Below are positions 27,220 through 35,883 of a stretch of DNA of 64,000 bases, piece by piece. Source of the DNA: Hymenobacter sp. J193 (lineage in GTDB: Bacteria; Bacteroidota; Bacteroidia; Cytophagales; Hymenobacteraceae); the NCBI RefSeq assembly GCF_024700075.1, contig NZ_JAJONE010000001.1:4239001-4303000 (forward strand), read 5' to 3'. A program made the position numbers and the translations under genes. The notes under the pieces were generated by a model. It was not told the DNA's origin. It saw nothing but the letters and a program-made list of their open reading frames with translations, and searched no databases. Numbering within the stretch: the stretch's first letter is position 1; each line of letters starts with the position of its first letter.

Positions 27220-27345
27220 AAGAAAACGGCAGAAGTAAGATTAACACTTGGTCTCCCTGGCTGCCCTGCGCAGGCATGCAGGCAATGGCGGGAAAGAAAG
27301 TTGAAGTAACATTTTTTAGCGGGATACTACGGCAGGCACCGGGCA

Positions 27346-27384
27346 CAAAAAAGCCAGGGCCGGGCAGCGGAGCCCCGCCCTGGC
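27346..27384 (-). terminator. Terminator of the ankyrin gene
   Basis: Stem GCCAGGGC/GCCCTGGC with a T6 run on the minus strand. Confidence 0.85.
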
Positions 27385-27410
27385 GGCCGTGTCAGGGGTG
27401 GAGACAGGGT

Positions 27411-27869
27411 TTAGCTGGCTTTCAGCTTCTGCTCGATAAGGGCAATAACCTGGGCGTTGCCACCTTCCTTAGCGCTGGCCAGCACGTCCTTGCCGTCTTT
27501 GTCTTTAGCCTTGGGGTTGGCACCATTGGCTAGCAGAAACGTTACTACCTCCAGGCTACCATTGGACGCGGCGGCCATTAGCGCCGTAGCCTGAAAGGAA
27601 TCCGGCTTATCAACCTGGGCTTTGTGCTTGACCAGCGTTTTCACCACCTCCAGGTGGCCGCTGCCGGCGGCCATGATGAGGAAGGTGGTGGGGAAGCCCG
27701 GCATCATCTCCACGGGGGCGTTGGCATCGGCGCCGGCGGTTAGCAGGGCATCCGCATCGGCTGCCTTGTTTTTGATAACGGCCGTGAACAATTCTTTGAA
27801 ATGGGACTGCGCCTGGGTAAGCGTAGAAAGGCCCAGAAATAAGGCGAAAAGAAGAAAGACTTTTCTCAT
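27411..27869 (-). CDS. Exported ankyrin-repeat protein
   Basis: 152 residues with a signal peptide (M-R-K-V-F-L-L-F-A-L-F to A-Q-S). Three to four ankyrin repeats follow (D-A-D-A-L-L-T-A-G-A-D-A-N-A; G-H-L-E-V-V-K-T-L-V-K-H; G-S-L-E-V-V-T-F-L-L-A-N-G-A-N), ending with a partial repeat. It is a likely periplasmic protein-binding module. Its partner is unknown. Confidence 0.88.
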   Translation of the reverse strand: MRKVFLLFALFLGLSTLTQAQSHFKELFTAVIKNKAADADALLTAGADANAPVEMMPGFPTTFLIMAAGSGHLEVVKTLVKHKAQVDKPDSFQATALMAAASNGSLEVVTFLLANGANPKAKDKDGKDVLASAKEGGNAQVIALIEQKLKAS

Positions 27870-28048
27870 GCCGGGAAATCAATAAATCAGGGTGAAACAA
27901 GCCTCAAAAATACGCAGAAGCAGCTTGCAGACTGCACTTCCGACGTAGAAATAAGATTGTTTGGCCCGCTGTTATGGAGCTGATTAATGAAGGCCGGACG
28001 AGTGCCTGCTCTAAAGTCAAATGGCATTATAACCAGACGCCGCCCAGG

Positions 28049-29110
28049 CTACTGCAACTCAGCCCGGCCGGTCAAAGGCAGCCGTCCCATGCGCTGGGCC
28101 ATCATGCTGGCCAGAATGATCTGGAGGGCGTGGTAGAGCATGAGCGGCAGCAGGATCAGGCCCGTGCCGGCCGCGGCCGGAAACAGCAGGCTGGCCATGA
28201 CGCTGCCATGCACCAACGACTTCTTGGAACCGCAGAACAGGGCCGTAATCCGGTCCTCGCGCGAGAAGCCCAACAGCCAACTCAGGCCCCACACTACCCC
28301 GAAAATAAGTAGATACAGCGCCACCATGCCCATACCCAGCAGCACAATATCCCGGGCCCCGTAGCTGCGGAAAATGCCCTCGGCAAACGACTCGCAGAAG
28401 GCCGTGAAAACGATGAGCAGAATCACCACCTGGTCGGAGAGGCGCAGGGTGCTTTTATGCTGCTCGGCAAAGGCCCCGAAGCGGCGGTTGAGCAACACCC
28501 CGGCCACTACGGGCAAAATTACCTGCCACGTGAGGCTGAGGGCCATGCCCCAGAGGTGGCCACCGTCGGCGGCGGTGTGCAGGAAAAAGCTGGTCCAGAG
28601 CGGGGTGAGCACAATACCCAGCAAGCTGCTGATGCTGGCATTGAAAATAGCCGCCGGCAGGTTGCCCCGGGCAATGCTGACCATTACCACCGAGGTAGAA
28701 ACCGTGCTGGGCAGCGTACAAAGAAAAAAGATGCTTTGCCAGAGCTGAGGTCCTTTCGCCCCCTCGAACAGCGGACGCACCGCCAGGGCCAGCAGCGGAA
28801 ACACCAGAAACGTAATAACTTGCACCACCACGTGCAGCCGCCAGTTGCGCAGGCCCGCTTTCAGCTTGTCGAGGCTGAGCCGCAGGCCGTAGAAAAAGAA
28901 AATCAGCGCCACGCCGCCCTTGGTGATGATAAACCAGGGAATCGGGCTGCTTTTGCTGCCGGCTTCGGGAATAAAGTACGCCAATACTACCACTCCAATC
29001 AGCCCCAGCAGAAACCAGTCGAGCAGGCCGGCGCGGCGCAGAAGGGCCACCAGGCTGTTTACGGCACGGACAGGGGCGGCGGCAGAAGCGGAAGTAGTGG
29101 GCTCGGGCAT
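28049..29110 (-). CDS. SBF-like (bile acid:sodium symporter-type) transporter
   Basis: About 353 residues from ATG 29110, with about ten membrane helices. Characteristic stretches are F-F-F-Y-G-L-R-L-S near helix 2, T-L-P-S-T-V-S-T-S-V in the first discontinuous-helix region and C-G-S-K-K-S-L-V-H-G near the second. This is the SBF-like/YfeH branch (the PF13593 type), whose substrates are mostly unknown organic anions. Transport driven by Na+ is inferred from the family. Confidence 0.88.
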   Translation of the reverse strand: MPEPTTSASAAAPVRAVNSLVALLRRAGLLDWFLLGLIGVVVLAYFIPEAGSKSSPIPWFIITKGGVALIFFFYGLRLSLDKLKAGLRNWRLHVVVQVITFLVFPLLALAVRPLFEGAKGPQLWQSIFFLCTLPSTVSTSVVMVSIARGNLPAAIFNASISSLLGIVLTPLWTSFFLHTAADGGHLWGMALSLTWQVILPVVAGVLLNRRFGAFAEQHKSTLRLSDQVVILLIVFTAFCESFAEGIFRSYGARDIVLLGMGMVALYLLIFGVVWGLSWLLGFSREDRITALFCGSKKSLVHGSVMASLLFPAAAGTGLILLPLMLYHALQIILASMMAQRMGRLPLTGRAELQ

Positions 29111-29120
29111 AGCAAATGGC

Positions 29121-29157
29121 AAAAGAAAAGCGCCGGGCTTTGGCCGCCCGGCGCTTT
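29121..29157 (-). terminator. Terminator after the iron-uptake genes
   Basis: Stem AAAGCGCCGGGC/GCCCGGCGCTTT followed by T-rich sequence on the minus strand. Confidence 0.85.
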
Positions 29158-29212
29158 CAAAAGTACGATACCAGGCAGGGTAGAGGTTGCTGCCAGGCAG
29201 AAAGGGCGCGCC

Positions 29213-30511
29213 CTACGCCGCCACCAGCTTCCGCTCTTTGCGGCGCTGCTTGCGCAGGCGGTTCAGCCACATAATGGTGCCCGTGATGGGAAACGTGAAG
29301 CCCAGCACGCACACTACCAGACTGATGATTTTGGAAGGCCACCCAAAGATGGAGCCCGTGTGTACCGGCTTGAACATACCCCGCACGCGCTGGCCCAGGT
29401 TGCGCTGCTCGTAGGTTTGCTGGCGCAGTACCTGGCCGCTATACTGGTCGAGGTACACTTCATCGGTGGCGTTTTCGTAGGTGGCATCGGGGCGCAGTGT
29501 GGCCACCCGAATGCTGCCAGTAGAGTCTTTGGGTAGCTGTAGGGCGTAGGAAACTGCCGTGGGCGCCAGGGACCGGGCGCGGGCCAGGGCAGCATCAGCC
29601 GAAAGAACAACTGGCGCAGTCGGCACGCCCTGGGCGGCAGGCGGTGCTACCGAAACCGGCGGCTCGGGGCGCTGCATAGGCGAGTTGGTAACGGCGTAAA
29701 TGCCCTTGTTGAACCACTCAAACGACCAGGCCAGCCCCGTAAAGGCAAACACGAACAGGAACAGGGCCGCGTAGAAACCCAGCACGATGTGCAAATCGTG
29801 GTTGAGGCGCTTCCAGCCACTGCTCCACTTCACGCGCAGGCGCTGCTTGAGGGCCTTGCGCGTAGCCGGCCACCACAGCACCAGCCCCGTCCCGATAATG
29901 AACAGAAACATAACTGTGCTGATGCCCACAATGAGCTTCCCGATTTCGCCGCCCACCATGCCGCGGTGCAGGGCCATCATGGTAAAGAAAATGGTTTCGC
30001 GGTAGTTCAGCTCACCCGTTACGGCGGCCGTGTAGGGGTTCACAAATACCACCGGGCCGCGGCCACCTTCGCCGCCACCACCTTTTTCTCCGCCTTTGCC
30101 GCCCCGCTCACCTTTGCCGCCTCGGCCCTCTTTCGATTGGCCGGCCGGCCCGGCATTTTCCCGGCGCGCGGCCTCCGCCGGGCGGGCGCCTTCTCCTTTC
30201 TGCTCGCCGCCGCCCGGGCCGCCGGGCGTGCCGGCCAGGCTGAACTCCACGGTGCGGGCGGGGTCGGCGTACGTTTTCACGCCCGTGATTTTAGCATCAG
30301 CCTTATAGGTGCGCACGGCGTCCATGAGGCGGGCCAGCGGGAGCGGAGTTACTGCCTGCGCCGGGGCCGCGACGAAGTAGCGCTCCGGGTGCCAGGCTTG
30401 CTCCAGGTCCTTCTCGAAGACCAGCACGGCGCCCGTAAGGCATACCACGGCAATAACCAGCCCCGAAACCAGGCTTAGGTAGAGGTGAATGTTGCGGAAG
30501 AAAATTTTCAT
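29213..30511 (-). CDS. PepSY-associated membrane protein (siderophore-reductase-like)
   Basis: 432 residues with four main membrane helices. Helix 1 is at about 10-35, followed by a periplasmic PepSY-like region, helices near 185-215 and 245-275, a second PepSY-like region with D-E-V-Y-L-D-Q-Y-S-G-Q-V-L, and a last helix near 395-420. A Gly/Glu/Lys-rich low-complexity loop (about 105-150) is unusual. Such proteins accompany TonB-dependent siderophore receptors and are thought to reduce or release ferric iron. It lies 103 bp after the receptor gene on the same strand. Confidence 0.88.
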   Translation of the reverse strand: MKIFFRNIHLYLSLVSGLVIAVVCLTGAVLVFEKDLEQAWHPERYFVAAPAQAVTPLPLARLMDAVRTYKADAKITGVKTYADPARTVEFSLAGTPGGPGGGEQKGEGARPAEAARRENAGPAGQSKEGRGGKGERGGKGGEKGGGGEGGRGPVVFVNPYTAAVTGELNYRETIFFTMMALHRGMVGGEIGKLIVGISTVMFLFIIGTGLVLWWPATRKALKQRLRVKWSSGWKRLNHDLHIVLGFYAALFLFVFAFTGLAWSFEWFNKGIYAVTNSPMQRPEPPVSVAPPAAQGVPTAPVVLSADAALARARSLAPTAVSYALQLPKDSTGSIRVATLRPDATYENATDEVYLDQYSGQVLRQQTYEQRNLGQRVRGMFKPVHTGSIFGWPSKIISLVVCVLGFTFPITGTIMWLNRLRKQRRKERKLVAA

Positions 30512-30540
30512 CGAAGCAGAAAAGAAACAGTTGGCGGGCG

Positions 30541-30590
30541 GCAGAAAACCCGGAAGGCGACCAGTTGCAGCGGCCGTTCTTCCGGGTTTC
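30541..30590 (-). terminator. Hairpin between receptor and PepSY genes
   Basis: Stem AAACCCGGAAG/CTTCCGGGTTT and a short T run on the minus strand. It may be a partial terminator that lowers expression of the second gene. Confidence 0.6.
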
Positions 30591-30614
30591 TTACCCTTTC
30601 ACTCAGGGGTTGAT

Positions 30615-33170
30615 TTACAGCTTGTAGCTCAGCGTAGCCGAGAAGTTGCGCGGAGCAATGGGGTTCACGCTGTTGTCGTCGTGCAGGTTGTAGCTCAGCT
30701 CATCGAGAAGGTTGGCCATCTTCACGCGCAGCGAAACCCGCTCGTAGGTGTAGCCCAGCGAGGCATCGAAGAGCGTGTAATTAGGAATGGCAATGAACTT
30801 GTTGACATCCGAACCGGTAGGCCAGGGTTGGCCGTTTGGCTGAACCTCCCGAGGGTTGCGGCCCGCCAGCTTGTCGCCCACGTAGTAGGCCGTTACGCCA
30901 GCGGTTAGGCCTTTCAGCGCGCTGCTATTCAGCGTATAGAACAAGCTCAGGTTGGCCGTATGAGCAGGGTTATAGCGTAGGCGGCTACCGTTTTTGTAGA
31001 TATTACTGTTGGTATAAGCTGTATTGTTGTAGCTGTAGCCAGCCACCACCGACCAGCCCAGATAAGGCTTGCTCTGCACGTCTACCTCTATGCCTTTACT
31101 GGTCACTTCACCGGCTAACTCCTGCGGGTTTATCTTGTTGACAGCCGTTTCGATGCGCGGATCGTTCAGTAGCACGCTCTGCACTTGGTTGCTGTTGACG
31201 ATGTGGTAAGCCGTTACGTTGGCTGAGAGTGCGCCATTGAACAGATCATTTTTAACTCCCACCTCATACTGGTCAATAATGGACGGAGGCAAAGGCTGGC
31301 CGTTGAGGTCCGTAGCCGTGTTGCTCTGCGGCGTGAAGGAGTTCGAGTAGGAAGCAAAAACAGCTGTCGACTTAATAGGCTGGTACACAATTCCCAGGCG
31401 GGGCGAGAAGGCGTTGTCAAAACGCCGGTTCTGTTTGAGTGTTCCGGCCGTTTTAGCATCATTGTTAGCTACTGTTGAGTAGTAGTAAATGTCGCTAGGC
31501 GTTTCCTGGTAGCTCCAGCGCAGGCCCGCCAGTACCTTTAGCTTCTCCGAAATACTGATCAGATCCTGCACGTAGAAACCGGCCCGGCGGGTGTTACCCA
31601 GTGTCAGCTGGTTGCGTACCAAATCATTGAAGTCCGTGAGTCGTGCCGCAGGCTGCGCAATTTCTTTGTTGGGGTCCAGTATGTTGATGATGTCATACGC
31701 AGTAATAGCCTTTTTGGGGTCAGAAGGCAAGGCGGGGTTACCATAGGCCAGCGTTTCGGTCTGGTACTGATCGGCATCGGCGCCCATGAGCAGCGTATGG
31801 CCCAGGAAACCGGTGCGGAAGTTACCCGTTAGGTCCAGCTGCGCCAGGTAGTAGTTTTCGGTGGTTTCGGTGCGTTGCAAACCCCGGGTAATGTTGCCGT
31901 AGGTGGCGCCAGGCGTACCGCTGCCTACCGGCCGACTAGCGCTGCGCAGCTCATTGTCGTAGCGCTGAAAGCCCCCAACGGCCCGCACTTGCCATACATC
32001 TGTGAGCTGGCTGCTGAGCGTGGCGGTGGCGGTAGTTTGGTTGGTCGCGTTGTTGGCGCCTGGCACGTTCAAAAAGCGTGTGCGCGACTCCTGAATCTCG
32101 TAATTAATAGCTCCAATGCCAAAGTCCGGGGTGCGGCTGTCGTTGAGGTAGTCGCCTTCCAGCACTAGGGTGGTTTTAGGCGTGAGCTTGAACAGCAGGG
32201 AAGGGTTGAAGTACACGCGCTCCGACTTCACTTCGTCGCGGTAGCTGTTGCCGCGCTCATACGTGGTATTCAGGCGGTAAGCTACTTTGTCGCTCTGGCC
32301 TACGGCGCCGTACACGTCCACCATCGGCTTCCAAAAGCCAAACGAGCCCACGCGCAGGCCCAGGGAGCCGCCGCGCTCAAACTTCGGTTTCTTCGTCACC
32401 AGATTCAGCACACCGCCGGCCGCCACGTTGCCGTAAAGAATGGCCGCGCTGCCTTTCAGTACTTCCAGGCTTTCCAGGGAGCTGGCTTCGGGCATGATGC
32501 CGTTGTTGAAGCGCACCCCATTCTTAAAGGTATTGTTGGAGCCGTAGGCAAAGCCGCGGCTGCCCAACTCTTCCTGCGTGCCGCCGGTAGTGCTGGTCAC
32601 GTAAATACCCGACACGTTCACGATGGCGTCGCTCAGGCGCAGCACCTGCTGCTGTTCCAGCGTCTGCTGGCTTACCGTTACCACGGCCTGGGGCAAATCC
32701 ATGGGCCGAATGGGCATCTTGCCTACGTTGGTCGGCTTATCGTTCTGGCTGCGGGCGCTGGTTACCGTCACACCGGCCAACTGCTGGTCGGTTACGGGCA
32801 GGGCCACGGCGGGCACCGTCAGCACCTGGCCGGCGGTAATCTGCACGGCCTGCTCCTGGGTGCCATAGCCGATGTTGCTGAAAACGAGTTGATACGATCC
32901 GGCAGGAGCCGAGAAGCGAAAGTTACCCTGCGCGTCGGAAGTAGCACCGTAGGTGGTGCCTTTCAGCGCCACGGTTACGCCCTCCAGCGGTTTGCCATCC
33001 GCAGCCGTTACCCGCCCGGCTACCCGACCGCGCTGGGCCGTTTCGTCGCCTTCGCTGCCCGTCCGCTTATCGAGGTGCGCCGTCTCCGGCAGTACAGCCA
33101 TTGGTAAGGCGTGAGCCAGATTACCTATCGAAAGGGACGCCAGCAGCAGAAGAGGAAACGGTCGGTTCAT
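30615..33170 (-). CDS. TonB-dependent siderophore receptor with CarboxypepD_reg-like domain
   Basis: 851 residues. A signal peptide (to about residue 22) is followed by a carboxypeptidase-regulatory-like domain (about 45-130; G-R-V-A-G-R-V-T-A-A-D-G-K-P-L), a plug domain (about 150-260; V-L-K-G-S-A-A-I-L-Y-G-N-V-A-A-G-G-V-L-N) and a 22-strand barrel ending in an aromatic/hydrophobic strand (A-T-L-S-Y-K-L). The plug and barrel resemble ferrichrome/hydroxamate receptors. It imports a ferric siderophore across the outer membrane using TonB energy. A candidate iron-responsive box overlaps its promoter. Confidence 0.93.
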   Translation of the reverse strand: MNRPFPLLLLASLSIGNLAHALPMAVLPETAHLDKRTGSEGDETAQRGRVAGRVTAADGKPLEGVTVALKGTTYGATSDAQGNFRFSAPAGSYQLVFSNIGYGTQEQAVQITAGQVLTVPAVALPVTDQQLAGVTVTSARSQNDKPTNVGKMPIRPMDLPQAVVTVSQQTLEQQQVLRLSDAIVNVSGIYVTSTTGGTQEELGSRGFAYGSNNTFKNGVRFNNGIMPEASSLESLEVLKGSAAILYGNVAAGGVLNLVTKKPKFERGGSLGLRVGSFGFWKPMVDVYGAVGQSDKVAYRLNTTYERGNSYRDEVKSERVYFNPSLLFKLTPKTTLVLEGDYLNDSRTPDFGIGAINYEIQESRTRFLNVPGANNATNQTTATATLSSQLTDVWQVRAVGGFQRYDNELRSASRPVGSGTPGATYGNITRGLQRTETTENYYLAQLDLTGNFRTGFLGHTLLMGADADQYQTETLAYGNPALPSDPKKAITAYDIINILDPNKEIAQPAARLTDFNDLVRNQLTLGNTRRAGFYVQDLISISEKLKVLAGLRWSYQETPSDIYYYSTVANNDAKTAGTLKQNRRFDNAFSPRLGIVYQPIKSTAVFASYSNSFTPQSNTATDLNGQPLPPSIIDQYEVGVKNDLFNGALSANVTAYHIVNSNQVQSVLLNDPRIETAVNKINPQELAGEVTSKGIEVDVQSKPYLGWSVVAGYSYNNTAYTNSNIYKNGSRLRYNPAHTANLSLFYTLNSSALKGLTAGVTAYYVGDKLAGRNPREVQPNGQPWPTGSDVNKFIAIPNYTLFDASLGYTYERVSLRVKMANLLDELSYNLHDDNSVNPIAPRNFSATLSYKL

Positions 33171-33214
33171 AGCTCAGGAGCAGGAGAGTTTATTTGGACT
33201 CTTTCAAAACAATG

Positions 33215-33246
33215 CAAAGCTCGGGGCTATTTAGATATATTCAAAA
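33215..33246 (-). promoter_or_regulatory. Bacteroidota-type promoter of the receptor gene
   Basis: On the minus strand a TTTTG (-33) is separated by 19 bp from GAGCTTTG (-7; consensus TAnnTTTG). Downstream, about 45 bp of leader precede the start at 33170. Confidence 0.45.
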
Positions 33247-33248
33247 TA
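33228..33248. promoter_or_regulatory. Candidate iron-regulator operator
   Basis: Imperfect palindrome TATTTAG-n7-CAAAATA filling the spacer between the -33 and -7 boxes. This is where a Fur- or DtxR-type repressor would block transcription of the siderophore receptor. The regulator assignment is inference. Confidence 0.35.
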
Positions 33249-33322
33249 GAATCTGGAACTATTTTAAATAAGTCTGGAGGCAAGTAGATTGTGAACTGAG
33301 ATTCAGCTCTATTCATAAAAAC

Positions 33323-33347
33323 AGAAGCCGCCTATCAGGCGGCTTCT
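33323..33347. terminator. Bidirectional terminator
   Basis: Stem AGAAGCCGCC/GGCGGCTTCT with a T5 run on the minus strand, downstream of the LLM oxidoreductase. Confidence 0.85.
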
Positions 33348-33374
33348 GGTGGGTAAGGGCAATAATGACACAAG

Positions 33375-34427
33375 CTAGGCCAGCATTTGCTGCACCGGGT
33401 TCAGGGCAAAGGCTTCGGCCAGGAGCTGGTAGGAGCGGAGCCGGTCGTCGTAATCGTGCATGATGGACACGGCCACTACTTCGTCGACGCCGTAGCTGGC
33501 GGCCAGCGCGGTAAGCTCCGCTTTCACCTTATCGGGCGTGCCGCTCACAATGCGGGTGTGATGATACGCCAGACGGGACTGCAGATCGGGCGAAAACGAA
33601 GCTATGTTCATCGTTTCCAGCGGGCCGATGGGCGTGAACTGGCCGGTTTCCAGCTTTAGCATCTGCAGGGCCAGATTATCGGCCAGGGCGCGGGCGTGGC
33701 TTTCGGTGTCGGCGCAGACTACGAAGGTGGCTACGTTGGCTTGGGGCGCGGCCAGTTCCGGCGAGGGGCGGAACCGCTCCTTATATACCTGCACCATTTT
33801 GGGGCCGCCGTTGGGGTTGATGAAGTGGGCAAACGAAAACGCCGCGCCCACGTGCGCCGCAAACAGGCCGCTTTGCCCACTAGAGCTCAGCAGCCACATT
33901 TCGGGCACGGTATCCGTGAAGGGCGCGGCTTTCACCTTGGCGTGGATGGTGTCGGCCACCATGTCGTCGCGCAGGTAGGCCCGCAGGTCCATCAGCTGCT
34001 CGGCAAAGTCTTCGTCGCGGAACTGGTTGTGGGGGTTAAGGGCGTGGGCCGTAATACGGTCGGTGCCGGGGGCGCGCCCGATGCCCAGGTCAATGCGGCC
34101 GGGGTAGAGCGTTTCGAGCAGACGGAAGTTCTCGGCCACTTTGAGGGCAGCGTAGTGGGGCAGCATCACCCCGCCCGAGCCCAGGCGGATGCGCTTGGTT
34201 TCGGCGCCGAGGCGGGCCAGCAGCACCTCGGGGGCCGAGCCGGCCAGCGTGTTGGTGTTATGGTGCTCCGATACCCAAAAGCGGGTGTAGCCCAGTTTAT
34301 CAGCCAGTTGTGCCAGCTCAATGGTATGCTGCAGGGCCTCGCGCGGGGTGCGCCCCAGCGGCACCGGCGACTGGTCGAGCACGCTCAGGCGCAGGGGAGA
34401 AGTGGAAGTCGGAAAGTCAGGATTCAT
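33375..34427 (-). CDS. LLM-class flavin-dependent oxidoreductase (luciferase-like)
   Basis: 350 residues from ATG 34427; the upstream in-frame sequence is repeat DNA. Luciferase-like TIM barrel hallmarks are present: L-S-V-L-D-Q-S-P-V near the N-terminus, R-F-W-V-S-E-H-H-N, G-S-G-G-V-M-L-P-H-Y and D-L-G-I-G-R-A-P-G-T. This is the subgroup lacking the bacterial luciferase insertion and using reduced FMN or F420-like flavin; FMN is more likely here. Substrate unknown. Confidence 0.92.
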   Translation of the reverse strand: MNPDFPTSTSPLRLSVLDQSPVPLGRTPREALQHTIELAQLADKLGYTRFWVSEHHNTNTLAGSAPEVLLARLGAETKRIRLGSGGVMLPHYAALKVAENFRLLETLYPGRIDLGIGRAPGTDRITAHALNPHNQFRDEDFAEQLMDLRAYLRDDMVADTIHAKVKAAPFTDTVPEMWLLSSSGQSGLFAAHVGAAFSFAHFINPNGGPKMVQVYKERFRPSPELAAPQANVATFVVCADTESHARALADNLALQMLKLETGQFTPIGPLETMNIASFSPDLQSRLAYHHTRIVSGTPDKVKAELTALAASYGVDEVVAVSIMHDYDDRLRSYQLLAEAFALNPVQQMLA

Positions 34428-34487
34428 AGCTGCTACAACCGCGCCCATCCTCCGGAAGTTTAGCCCGGTACCAGCGCTGGAAGTTGT

Positions 34488-34613
34488 ACTTCCCCTCCTT
34501 ATTTGAAGGAGGGGTGCCCGGAGGGCGGGGTGGTAAAATTCGTTGAATGACAACTAGCTCTAGCCAACCACCCCGGCCTGCGGCCTCCCTCCTTCAAAAA
34601 GGAGGGGAACTAG
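34488..34613. repeat. Imperfect long inverted repeat (intergenic repeat element)
   Basis: The left part (CCCCTCCTT...GAAGGAGGGG, then GGCGGGGTGGT) is mirrored on the right (ACCACCCCGGCC...CCTCCTT, then AAGGAGGGGA), with about 45 bp between the GGTGGT/ACCACC ends. It lies between divergent genes and looks like a scattered intergenic repeat. Confidence 0.75.
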
Positions 34614-34625
34614 GTTTTCGCTTTT

Positions 34626-34633
34626 TACCTTCG
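34626..34633 (+). promoter_or_regulatory. Candidate -7 box TACCTTCG
   Basis: Close to TAnnTTTG and ends 8 bp before ATG 34642, so the TauE/SafE transcript would be nearly leaderless. No -33 TTTG is visible at the expected distance. Confidence 0.35.
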
Positions 34634-34641
34634 CCGCCGAT

Positions 34642-35412
34642 ATGATTACGACGCTTACGCTGGCCCTTTTGTGCGGGGCCGCTTTTCTGGCCGGCCTGGT
34701 AGATGCCATTGTGGGCGGGGGCGGGCTGATTCAGCTGCCGGCTATGCTGCTGCTACTGAAAGGCACGCCCGTGCCCACCATCCTTGGCACTGGTAAGGTG
34801 TCTTCCCTGATGGGCACGGCGGCGGCGCTGCGGCGCTACGCGGGGCAGGTGCCCCTGCGGTGGCGGGCCGTGGGTACGGCAGCCGGGGTAGCGGGGGTGT
34901 TTTCGTTTCTGGGGGCGCGGGTGGTGAGCATGCTGCCCCAGGCGCTGCTGCCGCCGCTGGTGCTGGGGCTACTGGTGGTTATTGCCCTCTACACTTTCTG
35001 GCGCAAGGATTTCGGTTCCCTGCACGCTCCCCGGCTGTCGGCTGGACGCGAGCCACTGTACGGGGCGTTGGTGGGGTTGGTCATTGGGTTCTACGACGGG
35101 TTTTTCGGGCCGGGCACGGGCTCGTTTCTGCTGTTTGCCTTCGTGGGCCTGTTCGGCTACGACTTCATTATGTCCTCAGCCTCGGCCAAGCTGGTGAACG
35201 TAGCCACCAACCTGGCGGCGCTGGCCTACTTCGCCTACACCGGCCAGATTCTGTGGGCCGTGGCCCTGCCTATGGCCGTGAGCAACATTCTGGGCTCGAT
35301 GCTGGGGGCCCACCTGGCCTTGCGCCACGGTACGGGCTTCGTGCGCACCCTGTTTCTGGTGGTGGTCAGCGCCTTCATCATCAAGCTGAGCATGCAGGTG
35401 TTTGGCGGGTAG
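34642..35412 (+). CDS. TauE/SafE-family (TSUP) membrane exporter
   Basis: 256 residues, about eight helices. The family repeat is visible twice: G-L-V-D-A-I-V-G-G-G-G-L-I-Q-L-P near the N-terminus and G-F-Y-D-G-F-F-G-P-G-T-G-S-F in the middle, each followed by a conserved K-V/K-L-V-N segment. TSUP proteins export sulfite, sulfoacetate or other organosulfur anions; the substrate is unknown here. A perfect 37-bp hairpin follows the gene. Confidence 0.92.
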   Translation: MITTLTLALLCGAAFLAGLVDAIVGGGGLIQLPAMLLLLKGTPVPTILGTGKVSSLMGTAAALRRYAGQVPLRWRAVGTAAGVAGVFSFLGARVVSMLPQALLPPLVLGLLVVIALYTFWRKDFGSLHAPRLSAGREPLYGALVGLVIGFYDGFFGPGTGSFLLFAFVGLFGYDFIMSSASAKLVNVATNLAALAYFAYTGQILWAVALPMAVSNILGSMLGAHLALRHGTGFVRTLFLVVVSAFIIKLSMQVFGG

Positions 35413-35434
35413 CGGGCGGAGTGACCGACTGCGG

Positions 35435-35520
35435 TAGGGCGCGGGGCTTGTCCCCGCCCGTCGTTGAACGATGGATGCCGGAGTCGTTCAACGACGGGCG
35501 GGGACAAGCCCCGCGCCCTA
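35435..35520. repeat. Perfect 37-bp inverted repeat
   Basis: Arms 35435-35471 and 35484-35520 are exact complements with a 12-nt loop. The outer part holds CGCGGGGCTTGTCCCCGCCCG, itself partly palindromic, and the inner part is TCGTTGAACGA. The inner CGTCGTTGAA module also occurs in the hairpins near 42.0 and 48.8 kb. Confidence 0.93.
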
Positions 35521-35552
35521 CATCAACCTGCTTCCTTGAATACGCTTCCATC

Positions 35553-35804
35553 GGAACCTGTTTCGTTTCGGTCAGGAGGTGTTTTCGATTACTCGGGAGG
35601 CATTTCGTTTCAGTCGGGACGTGTTTCGCGTTAGTCGGGAGGTGTTTTCAATTAGTCAGGACGTGTTGCTGATTGGTCAGGAGGTGTTTCGCTTTAGTCG
35701 GAGGGTGTTTTCGATTGGTCGGAGAGTGTTTTGCTTTAGTCGGGACGTGTTTGTGAAAGGTCGGGAGGTGTTTTCGATTGGTCGGGGAGGGTTGCTATTC
35801 GGTT
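35553..35804. repeat. 21-bp tandem array, 12 units
   Basis: Twelve head-to-tail units of exactly 21 bp with consensus GGGA(G/C)GTGTTTTCGATTNGTC. Units tend to alternate between GGGAGGTGTTTTCGATT and GGGACGTGTTTCGCTTT forms, giving a 42-bp super-period. One frame (35579-35872) stays open and would encode a heptad repeat of the type V-F-S-I-G-R-E. The array lies between a hairpin repeat and the amber-interrupted gene at 35884. No spacers, so it is not a CRISPR. Confidence 0.9.
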
Positions 35805-35883
35805 GGAATCCTGATACTTTGGGGCTGGCAAGCAAGGGGTTGCCACGCTGCGCGGAGCGGTTCCGCGGTTAGTATATACGTGT

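Noticed and set aside
32623..33107. Small plus-strand frames across the TonB receptor signal and plug region
   Set aside because: Antisense to a clear receptor; no start signals or protein-like features.
35553..35804. CRISPR array
   Set aside because: Units are contiguous 21-mers without unique spacers, and no cas genes are nearby; the same holds for 48929-49138.
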